5,872 nt of DNA, from positions 1 through 5,872 of the forward strand of contig CAMLDR010000232.1 of assembly GCA_946478775.1 (NCBI GenBank), written 5' to 3'. A program made the position numbers and the translations under genes. The number at the start of each line of letters is the position of its first letter. The first letter of the stretch is position 1. Positions 1-5,872 of this stretch are shown piece after piece. The notes below the pieces were generated by a model that saw only the letters and a program-made list of their open reading frames with translations, was not told the origin of the DNA and made no database searches. The DNA is from an uncultured Flavobacteriales bacterium. GTDB lineage: Bacteria > Bacteroidota > Bacteroidia > Flavobacteriales > Crocinitomicaceae.

Positions 1-46
1 TCTTTGGAGATGGGATAATCCGAAAATAACATGGGACAGTTTTTTA

Positions 47-54
47 CAAAGTTA
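47..54 (-). promoter_or_regulatory. Candidate Bacteroidota -7 promoter box, leftward
   Basis: On the minus strand these bases read TAACTTTG, an exact match to the Bacteroidota -7 consensus TAnnTTTG, followed by an A-rich stretch. No good TTG-type -33 element lies at the usual distance of about 19 bases upstream. Fourteen bases after the box there is a minus-strand ATG (positions 32-30) that opens a frame running off the left edge without a stop, so the box could serve a divergent gene that is almost entirely outside the window. Assigned from motif match alone. Confidence 0.35.
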
Positions 55-85
55 ATCCAATTATCTCAGTTGCTCCCGAAATGGG

Positions 86-93
86 TATATTTG
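86..93 (+). promoter_or_regulatory. Candidate Bacteroidota -7 promoter box for the operon
   Basis: The bases read TATATTTG, matching the Bacteroidota -7 consensus TAnnTTTG, and lie directly before the first gene of the importer cluster. The nearest TTG upstream (70-72) is only 13 bases away, closer than the usual spacing of about 19, so the -33 element is weak or absent. The box ends four bases before the ATG at 98, so transcription would begin almost at the start codon and the message would be leaderless or nearly so. No Shine-Dalgarno sequence is visible. It is the only plausible promoter ahead of the cluster, though the true promoter may lie elsewhere. Confidence 0.4.
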
Positions 94-97
94 CTTT

Positions 98-721
98 ATG
101 TATATTCCCAAGGACTTTGAGTTGAAAGATCAGGAATTGGTGCTGCAGTTTTTGGAGCAGCATCCGTTCGGTGCTTTGACGATAAATGGTTCGGATGGAT
201 TTCCTGCCCTTGTTCACATTCCTTTTACCTGTGAGTTTGAAGATTCGCGCAAATTCCTGGAATTTCATGTGGCAAAGGAAAACACGATTGTTTCAGCAAT
301 TTCAGCAATGGGAAAGGGGAAAATGATCGTTTTGGGATCTCACGGATACATTTCATCTTCTGTTTACACGCACGTCAATGTTCCAACTTACAATTATGAA
401 GCAGTTCATATTTCAGGAATGGTGGAAGAATTGACGGATCAGGAATTGAAAAATCACCTCACAAAACTGGTGGACTCTTTCGAAGCCAATCGCGAAAATA
501 AAGTACGCATGAATCAATGGCCTGCCGATCTGATCGATTCGTATAGGAAAGAAATTGTTGGTTACCGACTCGAAATGGAACAAGTGGAAGCCGCATTTAA
601 ATTGTCCCAGAACAGGAATGAAACGGATTTTAACCGGATTTTAGAGGATTTGAATACACGAAGCACAACTGACCAGCAACTCGCTGAAGCAATGAAACAA
701 GCAAAATGCCCAATCAAATGA
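98..721 (+). CDS. PaiB-family FMN-binding split-barrel protein
   Basis: This 207-residue protein matches the PaiB family (often labelled FMN-binding negative transcriptional regulator) in length and along its whole course. It opens with the family's MYIPKDFE-type start, has a GFPALVHIPF strand at about 34-43, the YISSSVY...VPTYNYEAVHISG block at 84-107, and the C-terminal FKLSQNR motif at 167-173. The start at 98 gives the expected family N-terminus. The fold is the split beta-barrel shared with pyridoxamine-phosphate oxidases and HugZ/HutZ heme-degrading proteins. Bacillus PaiB is described as a regulator, but the biochemical role of most members is unknown. It is cytoplasmic: no signal peptide or membrane segment is seen. 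The gene overlaps the next one by four bases (ATGA), which ties it to the importer operon and suggests a role in handling or sensing the imported ligand; that role is inference. The family call is firm, the function is not. Confidence 0.9.
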   Translation: MYIPKDFELKDQELVLQFLEQHPFGALTINGSDGFPALVHIPFTCEFEDSRKFLEFHVAKENTIVSAISAMGKGKMIVLGSHGYISSSVYTHVNVPTYNYEAVHISGMVEELTDQELKNHLTKLVDSFEANRENKVRMNQWPADLIDSYRKEIVGYRLEMEQVEAAFKLSQNRNETDFNRILEDLNTRSTTDQQLAEAMKQAKCPIK

Positions 722-1812
722 AACATACCTTATTCCTCTTTTCACTTTTTGTAATCCTGTTTTCCTGTACTACTAAAAAGTCTGAAGATGCCGACTTCCG
801 GGTGAAAGGATTTCAATACGCAAGATTGGTGTCGATTGAACAAAAATTGGGATACAAAGAGTTGATCATTAAAAACCCAAAGACTTTAAAGGTTGAAACA
901 ACCTATGTGCTCTTTCCCCGTAATTCTAAAATGAAGCGGCCGGAAGGAGCTAAGATCATTGAGGTCCCTGTTCAGAATATGGCAGCACTTTCCACTTCTT
1001 TTGTCGGTATGCTGAATGCAATCGGAAGCATTGAGGTGATTAAAGCAACTACTGAAAAACAATACATCTCAAACAAACAGCTGCTAACCGGAATCAACGC
1101 CGGAAAAGTGCTGACAGCCGGTTATGAAACCGGTTTAACTCCGGAAGCTGTTCTGAAAGCGAAAATTCCATTGATCGTATTCAGTGGGTTTGGCCAGCCT
1201 TTCCCGAATGAAGATAAATTTGCGCAATTAGGAGTGGTTTGTTTTGCAAACTACGATTGGGAGGAAAAACACCCGCTTGGAAAAGCCGAATGGATCAAGG
1301 TTTTCGGAGCTTTGGTTTGTAAAGACAAAGAAGCACAGACTTATTTTGATGCTGTTGCGAGTTCCTATTTGAAGATCAAAGAAGAAGCAAAGGGAATTGA
1401 AAAAAAGAAAAGAGTGATTTGCGGCGGATTGGTTGGAGATGTTTGGTATGCTCCTGCAGGCGGTTCGTTCATGGCCGGGATTATGAAAGACGGCGGTTTG
1501 GACTATTTTTACAAGAATACCGTTGGTACAGCAAGTGTGACTCCGACGTTCGAGCAGGTTTTTAGTGACGACCAGGCTTGTGATGTCTGGATCAATGCGG
1601 AAGCTCCGACCCTTCAAAAACTCATTGGCCTGAATTCTAAATTCCGGTATTTTCATACGGTCCAAAAGGGTAAAGTTTACGGCTATATGCATGATCCGAA
1701 CTATTATTGGGAATACAGTCAGGTGAACCCGCATTGGTTATTGGAGGATTTCATGCATATTGCAAAAGGCGATACTCAGTCAAAATTGCATTTTTATAAA
1801 CAGCTGAAGTAA
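718..1812 (+). CDS. ABC importer substrate-binding lipoprotein (BtuF/FecB type)
   Basis: This is the ligand-binding component of a cobalamin/iron-complex ABC importer. Starting at the ATG at 718 gives 364 residues and a classic lipoprotein signal: MKH, a hydrophobic run, then LFSC with Cys17 as the lipidated residue. An earlier in-frame ATG at 706 would add only MPNQ ahead of it; I prefer 718 because it forms an ATGA overlap with the upstream stop. After a short linker comes a Bacteroidota-style N-terminal extension (about 30-70, with a TTYVLFPRN segment) and then the class III binding-protein fold: VQNMAALSTS at 85-94, the EKHPLGKAEWIK helix motif at 183-194, PAGGSFMAGIMKDGG at 246-260 and NPHWLLEDF near 337-345. 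These are typical of the Peripla_BP_2 family as found in Bacteroidota. The permease gene follows after three bases. The ligand (heme, siderophore, cobalamin or another chelate) cannot be read from the sequence. The acidic SEDAD stretch at residues 22-26, just after the lipid anchor, is worth noting because acidic residues there can influence lipoprotein sorting in this phylum. Confidence 0.93.
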   Translation: MKHTLFLFSLFVILFSCTTKKSEDADFRVKGFQYARLVSIEQKLGYKELIIKNPKTLKVETTYVLFPRNSKMKRPEGAKIIEVPVQNMAALSTSFVGMLNAIGSIEVIKATTEKQYISNKQLLTGINAGKVLTAGYETGLTPEAVLKAKIPLIVFSGFGQPFPNEDKFAQLGVVCFANYDWEEKHPLGKAEWIKVFGALVCKDKEAQTYFDAVASSYLKIKEEAKGIEKKKRVICGGLVGDVWYAPAGGSFMAGIMKDGGLDYFYKNTVGTASVTPTFEQVFSDDQACDVWINAEAPTLQKLIGLNSKFRYFHTVQKGKVYGYMHDPNYYWEYSQVNPHWLLEDFMHIAKGDTQSKLHFYKQLK

Positions 1813-1815
1813 CTT

Positions 1816-2793
1816 ATGTGGAAGAAGCACATCGTATCATTTGCCTTGTTCCTTGTAATCACTGTGATTACGATTGGTTTTCCGCATGGAGATGATGCCT
1901 GGTTCTCGTTTCTGAATGCTGCTGATCATCAAGCCTGGCAGTTGTTCGTTATTTACCGGATTCCCGAAGTATTTATTGCCATTGTTTCCGGATTTGCTTT
2001 GTCAATTGCCGGTTTGCTTTTACAGACCACCTTGAACAATCCACTTGCCGGACCTTCTATTTTGGGACTCACAGCGGGTTCACATTTAATGGTTGCATTA
2101 ACGATCATGGGAAGTTCTGTTCTGGGACTGGAAATTTTGGATTTGGGAATAACCATTTCAGCAACCATTGGTGCATTGATATTTGGCCTCTTGATCTTAG
2201 TGATTGCGGCCCGTATCCGTTCCATTGTTTCTTTGCTTTTGGTAGGGATGATGCTGGGAACATTCGTTTCTGCCATTACCAATATCATTTTGATGAAAGC
2301 GGATGCAAACAGTGTTAAGGCTTTTTCAATTTGGGGAATGGGCTCCTTGCAGCAAGTCAGTGTGGATCAGATCCCATTGATCAGTTTGCTTTTTCTGGTT
2401 GGGATCGGCTTTGCATTTTTATTGACAAAACCTTTGAATGCATTGATTCTGGGTGAAAAACCGGCGGCTATTTTAGGAGTGAAAGTGAAGCAGACTCGCT
2501 GGAAGATCATTTTTGTTGTTTCATTATTAGCCGGATTGGTAACTGCATTTTGCGGGCCAATCGGGTTTGTTGGCCTGATAGTTCCCAACCTGGTGCGTAT
2601 GTTTTACAAAACTGCTCAGCACGGTCATTTACTTTTGGCTTCGGGGTTAATCGGAGCGAGTGTCATGGTTTTGTGTGTGCTGCTGATCCGTATTTTTGAA
2701 CCCATTATGGTTCTTCCGATCAATAGTTTGACCGCTTTGTTGGGTGCACCGATCGTTTTGTTCCTCTTACTTAAAAACATCCGCAATGCTTAA
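1816..2793 (+). CDS. FecCD/BtuC-family ABC importer permease
   Basis: This 325-residue, very hydrophobic protein is the membrane channel subunit of the importer and works as a homodimer in the inner membrane. It carries the FecCD/BtuC hallmarks in order: a first membrane segment at about 5-22, NNPLAGPSILGL at 74-85 (the family's NPLADP-like motif), the FSIWGMGSL segment at 170-178, ALILGEKPAAILGV at 209-222 (the cytoplasmic coupling-helix region that touches the ATPase), GPIGFVGLIVPNLVR at 247-261, and LPINSLTALLGAP at 300-312. It is at the short end of the family's usual size of roughly 320-350 residues and looks intact. The start at 1816 lies three bases after the binding-protein stop, with no evident Shine-Dalgarno sequence. 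Its last eight bases overlap the ATPase gene, so the two are probably translationally coupled. The family says nothing more precise about substrate than an iron complex, heme or cobalamin. Confidence 0.95.
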   Translation: MWKKHIVSFALFLVITVITIGFPHGDDAWFSFLNAADHQAWQLFVIYRIPEVFIAIVSGFALSIAGLLLQTTLNNPLAGPSILGLTAGSHLMVALTIMGSSVLGLEILDLGITISATIGALIFGLLILVIAARIRSIVSLLLVGMMLGTFVSAITNIILMKADANSVKAFSIWGMGSLQQVSVDQIPLISLLFLVGIGFAFLLTKPLNALILGEKPAAILGVKVKQTRWKIIFVVSLLAGLVTAFCGPIGFVGLIVPNLVRMFYKTAQHGHLLLASGLIGASVMVLCVLLIRIFEPIMVLPINSLTALLGAPIVLFLLLKNIRNA

Positions 2794-3490
2794 GTTTGAA
2801 AATTGCAGCATCGGGCATGATAAATTGCTGTACACGATTCCTGCATTGGAATTACAGCAGGGCGAATTTGTGGCATTGATCGGGGCGAATGGTTCCGGTA
2901 AATCTACCTTAATGGATTCCCTTATCCAGGGCAATTTCCCGGATGGGAAAGTGAGTATTGAAGGACGTAACTGGAACGAATTAAAGCTGATTGAACGTGC
3001 ACGCCAGATTACCTTGGTCGACAATCATTTCTTAGGGTTTGATTACCTGAAAGTGAGAGAGTACTTGGAATTAGGTCGGCATTCCTACACGAATTTCACA
3101 GGCCGTTTATCTGCAGAAGACCGATCGATTGTCCAACATTACATAGAAGTACTGCATTTGGAATCCTTGTTGGAGCAATCGACTTCTACCTTGAGTGATG
3201 GCGAACGGCAGCGTGTTGGAATTGCAAAAGCGCTGATTCAGGAAACGCCGATTATCTTGCTGGATGAACCAACTGCTTTTTTAGATTATCCTACCAAAAA
3301 AGAAGTGATGTCATTATTGCGTAATATTGCGGAGGAAAGTAAGCGATTGGTCGTTATTGCATCACATGATATTGACTTTTGTATAACGTATTGTTCGCGA
3401 ATCTTAATCATTGAAAAAAATACTAAAATCCTTCAATCCTATCAAAGCATCGAACAGGATGAACTGGTAAGACAAGCTTTTGGAATTTAA
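2786..3490 (+). CDS. ABC importer ATPase (FecE/BtuD type)
   Basis: This 234-residue nucleotide-binding subunit powers the importer. Walker A is GANGSGKST at 33-41, the signature is LSDGE at 136-140 (in place of LSGGQ), Walker B with the catalytic glutamate is IILLDEP at 156-162, the D-loop is FLD at 165-167 and the switch histidine is His194 in ASHD. At the Q-loop, where FecE/FhuC relatives have LPQ after the AR-x-hydrophobic strand, this protein has LVDN (77-80), so the usual glutamine is replaced by Asn80. The following VREYLELGRHSYTNF stretch (90-104) fits the FecE/BtuD subgroup, with the wording I recall from Bacteroidota. A longer reading from an ATG at 2744 would add 14 residues lying wholly inside the permease gene and outside the domain; the ATG at 2786 starts directly at the first strand (MLKFENCSIG) and is preferred. 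It overlaps the permease stop by eight bases. The protein is slightly shorter than typical relatives (about 250) but the core is complete. Confidence 0.94.
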   Translation: MLKFENCSIGHDKLLYTIPALELQQGEFVALIGANGSGKSTLMDSLIQGNFPDGKVSIEGRNWNELKLIERARQITLVDNHFLGFDYLKVREYLELGRHSYTNFTGRLSAEDRSIVQHYIEVLHLESLLEQSTSTLSDGERQRVGIAKALIQETPIILLDEPTAFLDYPTKKEVMSLLRNIAEESKRLVVIASHDIDFCITYCSRILIIEKNTKILQSYQSIEQDELVRQAFGI

Positions 3491-3507
3491 TTAACTAAAC
3501 TGAAACT

Positions 3508-5685
3508 ATGAAGTATACGCTGCTGCTCACCCTTCTTTTTACAAGCTCTTTCTTATTTGCGCAAACTCAAAGTGCAAGTAACCAAATGCGATGGGATCAA
3601 TTGAAACACTACGCTAAGACTTTCAGGAATGAGAGCGGTGTTGCCAAAGAAGTGATTGATGCCTTTCCCGTTTACAAAATTTCCGGGATCTGGTATGTTT
3701 CACTTTACGGAAAGCGGCTTCCAAACTGCAATTGGAATATCATTCCCGAAAACAATATTCTTTTAGGTAGTTCTGTTGGAAAAGTGACTACGATGAAGGT
3801 TCCTTTGGAAAAATTGAGCCAGGTAGATTTCTCTCAGTTCTATTCTTACCTGGAAATTCCCGGGAAAATTGTCCCTCAGCTTGACCGGGCGGTAAAAGAT
3901 ACCAGAGCAGACAGTGTTCAGCGCGGAATCAATTTACCAACCGCTTTTACAGGAAAAGATGTTCTGATTGGAGTGACGGATTGGGGATTTGATTACGGAC
4001 ATCCGACGTTTTACGATACTTTATTGTCTCAGTCGCGGGTTTATGCGGCCTGGGATCAGTACAAACAAGTAGGGAACCTTCCTGTGGGACAGAATTATGG
4101 GGTGGAATACGATACTCCGGCAGAATTGACAGCGGCTGAAACAGATACGTCGAATATTTACAGCCACCATACACATGGATCCCACGTTGCAGGTATTGCA
4201 GGAGGAAGTGGTGCAGGATCGGTTTTTCGCGGATTTGGTTTTGAATCCACCTACTTGTTTACCACGTTTTATATTGACCAGGCTTCAGCAATTGATGCCT
4301 TTGTCTGGATGAAGGATAAAGCCGAAGCTGCCGGAAAGCGTCTGGTTGTAAATATGAGTTGGGGAGTTTACTACAATCAGATGGGGAGTTTGGATGGGTT
4401 TTCCTTACTTTCCGAAACAATAGATGAATTGAGTGAAACGAACCATGTTGTTTTTGTTGGAGCGGCAGGAAACAATAACGGAACGAATTTCCACATCAAG
4501 AAAACGTTCAATAACAATTTCTTTAATTCATTGATTGGTTTCTACTCGTATGCTGCCAATCCATCTATGTGGGGCGAGTGCATTACAGCTTGGGGAGAAC
4601 AAGGGCACAACTTTTCCAATAAGATTTCGGTTTACGACAATCTGGGAACATTACTGGTTGCAAGTCCTTATTACTCCACAGCAACTACCGGATACCTGAA
4701 TTCCATTTTAGTTGCCGGAAATGACACCATTGTTTTTACTGTTTCTTCCGAAACGGCTAATCCCTTGAATGGCAAGCCCGGAATGCAGATTCGTATCCGG
4801 TCCCTTGACGCCAACAACAGAATTGTTTTGAATAGCACAGCTGTTGATGGAACTGTTCATTATTGGAACCTTCCTGAATTAACAAACGGTGCCGGTAATT
4901 TCGGGCAAACCTTTACTACTTATGGCCCGAATGGAATTACAGGAGATTCATTTTATGCTATCGGCGAACCTGGTTGTGCAAACAGTGTAATAACTGTTGC
5001 TGCTTATACTTCCAGTTATAAAACTCCCGGAGGTAGTTTGGTTGGTGGTGCACTGGCATCTTTCACCAGTATCGGGCCCTTGCATAATGAAACGATGAAA
5101 CCGGATATTGCTGCTCCGGGTGTAAATGTGACCTCGTCCATTTCGTCGTATACGGATGCTTCCTATTCGGCTGTCGCTACGATCAACTTCAACGGCAAGG
5201 ATTACGATTTTGCACGATTTTCAGGAACGTCCATGGCTACACCTTGTGTTGCAGGTATTGTTTCTTTGATTCTTGATGCAAACCCAAGCCTTTCCAGCCA
5301 GCAAATAAAGGACATCATTAAAACCACTGCCCGTCTGGACAACTATACCGGCAATATTACTGCTCCCGGAGATACCAAATGGGGAATGGGGAAAATAAAC
5401 GCTTATGCTGCCATTAAACTGGCTTTAAATACAGCTTCACTAGACGGAAAGATACTTCCTGCCCCTTTTGTACTTTATCCAAATCCAACTTCAGGTATTT
5501 TACAGATCCTGAACATAAATGATCTACCGGTATCAGGTGTAACTATCATTTCATTGGACGGAAAGGTAATCAACCCTTCTATGAATGAAAACAAGATTGA
5601 TGTTTCAGAATTGAAGAATGGGATCTACTTTTTGAAAATCCTAACCGATCTGGAAACCTACACTTTGAACTTCGTGAAGAATTAG
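3508..5685 (+). CDS. Secreted subtilisin-like (S8) serine protease with T9SS sorting domain
   Basis: This 725-residue protein is an exported endopeptidase. Residues 1-18 form a signal peptide (hydrophobic run ending LFA, likely cut before Gln19). Residues of about 22-145 look like a propeptide or N-terminal domain. The catalytic triad is complete: Asp158 in GVTDWGFDYGHP, His223 in THGSHVAGIAGG, and Ser575 in FSGTSMATP, with the oxyanion Asn322 in GAAGNNNG. Between Asn322 and Ser575 lie about 250 residues, against about 65 in subtilisin; roughly 326-485 is a beta-rich insertion inside the catalytic domain. Residues of about 655-725 form a type A T9SS C-terminal sorting domain (LYPNPTSG, then NGIYFLKI, ending in TYTLNFVKN), which directs export across the outer membrane and usually release or surface attachment. 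It lies 17 bases after the ATPase gene with no Shine-Dalgarno sequence and no recognisable TAnnTTTG box just upstream, so it may be read with the importer. Substrate unknown. Confidence 0.95.
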   Translation: MKYTLLLTLLFTSSFLFAQTQSASNQMRWDQLKHYAKTFRNESGVAKEVIDAFPVYKISGIWYVSLYGKRLPNCNWNIIPENNILLGSSVGKVTTMKVPLEKLSQVDFSQFYSYLEIPGKIVPQLDRAVKDTRADSVQRGINLPTAFTGKDVLIGVTDWGFDYGHPTFYDTLLSQSRVYAAWDQYKQVGNLPVGQNYGVEYDTPAELTAAETDTSNIYSHHTHGSHVAGIAGGSGAGSVFRGFGFESTYLFTTFYIDQASAIDAFVWMKDKAEAAGKRLVVNMSWGVYYNQMGSLDGFSLLSETIDELSETNHVVFVGAAGNNNGTNFHIKKTFNNNFFNSLIGFYSYAANPSMWGECITAWGEQGHNFSNKISVYDNLGTLLVASPYYSTATTGYLNSILVAGNDTIVFTVSSETANPLNGKPGMQIRIRSLDANNRIVLNSTAVDGTVHYWNLPELTNGAGNFGQTFTTYGPNGITGDSFYAIGEPGCANSVITVAAYTSSYKTPGGSLVGGALASFTSIGPLHNETMKPDIAAPGVNVTSSISSYTDASYSAVATINFNGKDYDFARFSGTSMATPCVAGIVSLILDANPSLSSQQIKDIIKTTARLDNYTGNITAPGDTKWGMGKINAYAAIKLALNTASLDGKILPAPFVLYPNPTSGILQILNINDLPVSGVTIISLDGKVINPSMNENKIDVSELKNGIYFLKILTDLETYTLNFVKN
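5470..5682 (+). other. T9SS type A C-terminal sorting domain of the S8 protease
   Basis: These bases encode the last 71 residues of the protease. The segment begins PFVLYPNPTSGIL, continues through a GVTIISLDGKVI strand pair and NKIDVSELKNGIYFLKI, and ends with a short strand finishing in FVKN. This order (YPNP-[ST]-G, D/NG-K/R turn, L-x-x-G-x-Y, K-rich end) is the standard pattern of T9SS sorting domains, which are recognised at the outer membrane and normally removed on export. It shows that the organism must encode a type IX secretion system elsewhere. Confidence 0.92.
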
Positions 5686-5690
5686 GGTTT

Positions 5691-5872
5691 TTATCCCGCC
5701 CAATTTTCCCGGTCCAGGTTGCGTAATTGAATAGCTTCGGACAAATGAACTGTTTCGATGTTTTCGGAAGTATTCAGATCCGCAATGGTGCGCGCTACTT
5801 TTAAGATGCGGTCATAGGCTCTTGCTGACAGACCTAATCGGTCCATTGCATGTTTCAATAAGTGTTTTCCTT
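5691..5872 (-). CDS. yifB: YifB/ComM-family Mg-chelatase-like AAA ATPase, C-terminal end (partial)
   Basis: On the minus strand an open frame enters from the right edge and stops at TAA (5693-5691), giving 59 C-terminal residues. They contain [20 protein letters not shown], then a DLNTSENI stretch and [18 protein letters not shown] at the very end. This is the characteristic C-terminal helical domain of YifB/ComM proteins, whose members usually end in an AIQYRxLDR-type motif. The full family is about 500 residues (ComM-type N-terminal domain, AAA Mg-chelatase core, this C-terminal domain), so roughly 450 residues lie beyond the window. In Gram-negative competence systems ComM is a helicase that helps integrate incoming DNA; whether that holds in this phylum is not shown here. 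It converges on the protease with only five bases between the stop codons and has no evident link to the importer. Confidence 0.9.
   Translation of the reverse strand, partial: GKHLLKHAMDRLGLSARAYDRILKVARTIADLNTSENIETVHLSEAIQLRNLDRENWAG

Noticed and set aside
1..32. Minus-strand ATG at 32-30 starting an open frame (MLFSDYPISK...) that leaves the left edge.
   Set aside because: Only ten codons are visible; mentioned with the promoter boxes but not supportable as a gene.
2..55. Plus-strand frame open from the left edge to a TAA at 53-55, about 17 codons rich in tryptophan, possibly the tail of an upstream gene.
   Set aside because: It is too short to recognise any family, and the same stretch is equally open on the minus strand, where a promoter-like box precedes an ATG. 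Neither can be called as a gene.
1..97. Cobalamin riboswitch or Fur-type operator ahead of the importer.
   Set aside because: The space is too short for a cobalamin riboswitch, no conserved B12-box is visible, and no 19-base Fur-like inverted repeat is present. The short GGAT-A-ATCC palindrome at 13-21 is too small to interpret.
1228..1734. Long minus-strand open frame of 168 codons.
   Set aside because: It lies wholly inside the binding-protein gene, which has full family motifs in the other strand; the antisense product resembles no family I know.
1953..2588. Two minus-strand open frames inside the permease gene.
   Set aside because: They are antisense shadows of a clear FecCD permease, with low-complexity, hydrophilic products.
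2744..2785. Upstream ATG that would extend the ATPase by 14 residues.
   Set aside because: The extra residues fall entirely in the permease coding region and before the first strand of the ATPase fold; the ATG at 2786 gives the usual N-terminus.
5685..5697. GGG...CCC inverted pair between the converging genes, considered as a bidirectional terminator.
   Set aside because: The stem is only three base pairs and no proper T-run follows on either strand.
1..5872. tRNA, rRNA, CRISPR array, insertion sequence or long repeats.
   Set aside because: Coding genes occupy nearly the whole window; no repeated spacer pattern, transposase-like frame or tRNA-like clover-leaf was seen in the small non-coding gaps.

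Overview
The window looks like chromosomal DNA of a Bacteroidota bacterium, probably Flavobacteriales. Four things point there: a secreted subtilase ending in a type IX secretion (T9SS) C-terminal sorting domain; Bacteroidota-type promoter boxes (TAnnTTTG) in the only upstream non-coding stretch; almost no Shine-Dalgarno sequences before the starts; and an ABC ATPase and binding protein with variant motifs that I associate with this phylum. A genus cannot be assigned from the sequence alone.

Layout: bases 1-97 are intergenic or regulatory, with one candidate -7 box facing each way. A tightly packed plus-strand cluster follows: (1) a PaiB-family split-barrel flavin-binding-type protein (98-721); (2) a lipoprotein substrate-binding protein of the BtuF/FecB type (718-1812); (3) a FecCD/BtuC-type permease (1816-2793); (4) its ABC ATPase (2786-3490). 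Junctions are a 4-base overlap, a 3-base gap and an 8-base overlap, so these four are almost certainly one transcript. After 17 bases comes a 725-residue secreted S8 protease (3508-5685), same strand and possibly the operon's last gene. Five bases further on, a convergent minus-strand gene enters from the right edge; only its last 59 codons are present and they match the C-terminus of YifB/ComM-type Mg-chelatase-like AAA ATPases.

How the genes fit together: genes 2-4 form a complete inner-membrane importer of the cobalamin / iron-siderophore / heme class (binding protein, permease, ATPase), but no TonB-dependent outer-membrane receptor is present. The sequence does not fix the substrate. The PaiB-like protein at the head of the operon is the unusual member: its fold class includes heme-degrading and flavin-dependent proteins, so it may process the imported ligand or sense it. 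The protease is exported and probably released or anchored by T9SS; a role in freeing metal or cofactor from host or environmental protein is possible but unproven.

The window is mostly ordinary. The points worth a second look are the PaiB-importer linkage, the ATPase lacking the Q-loop glutamine, the large insertion inside the protease's catalytic domain, and the closely spaced divergent promoter boxes.
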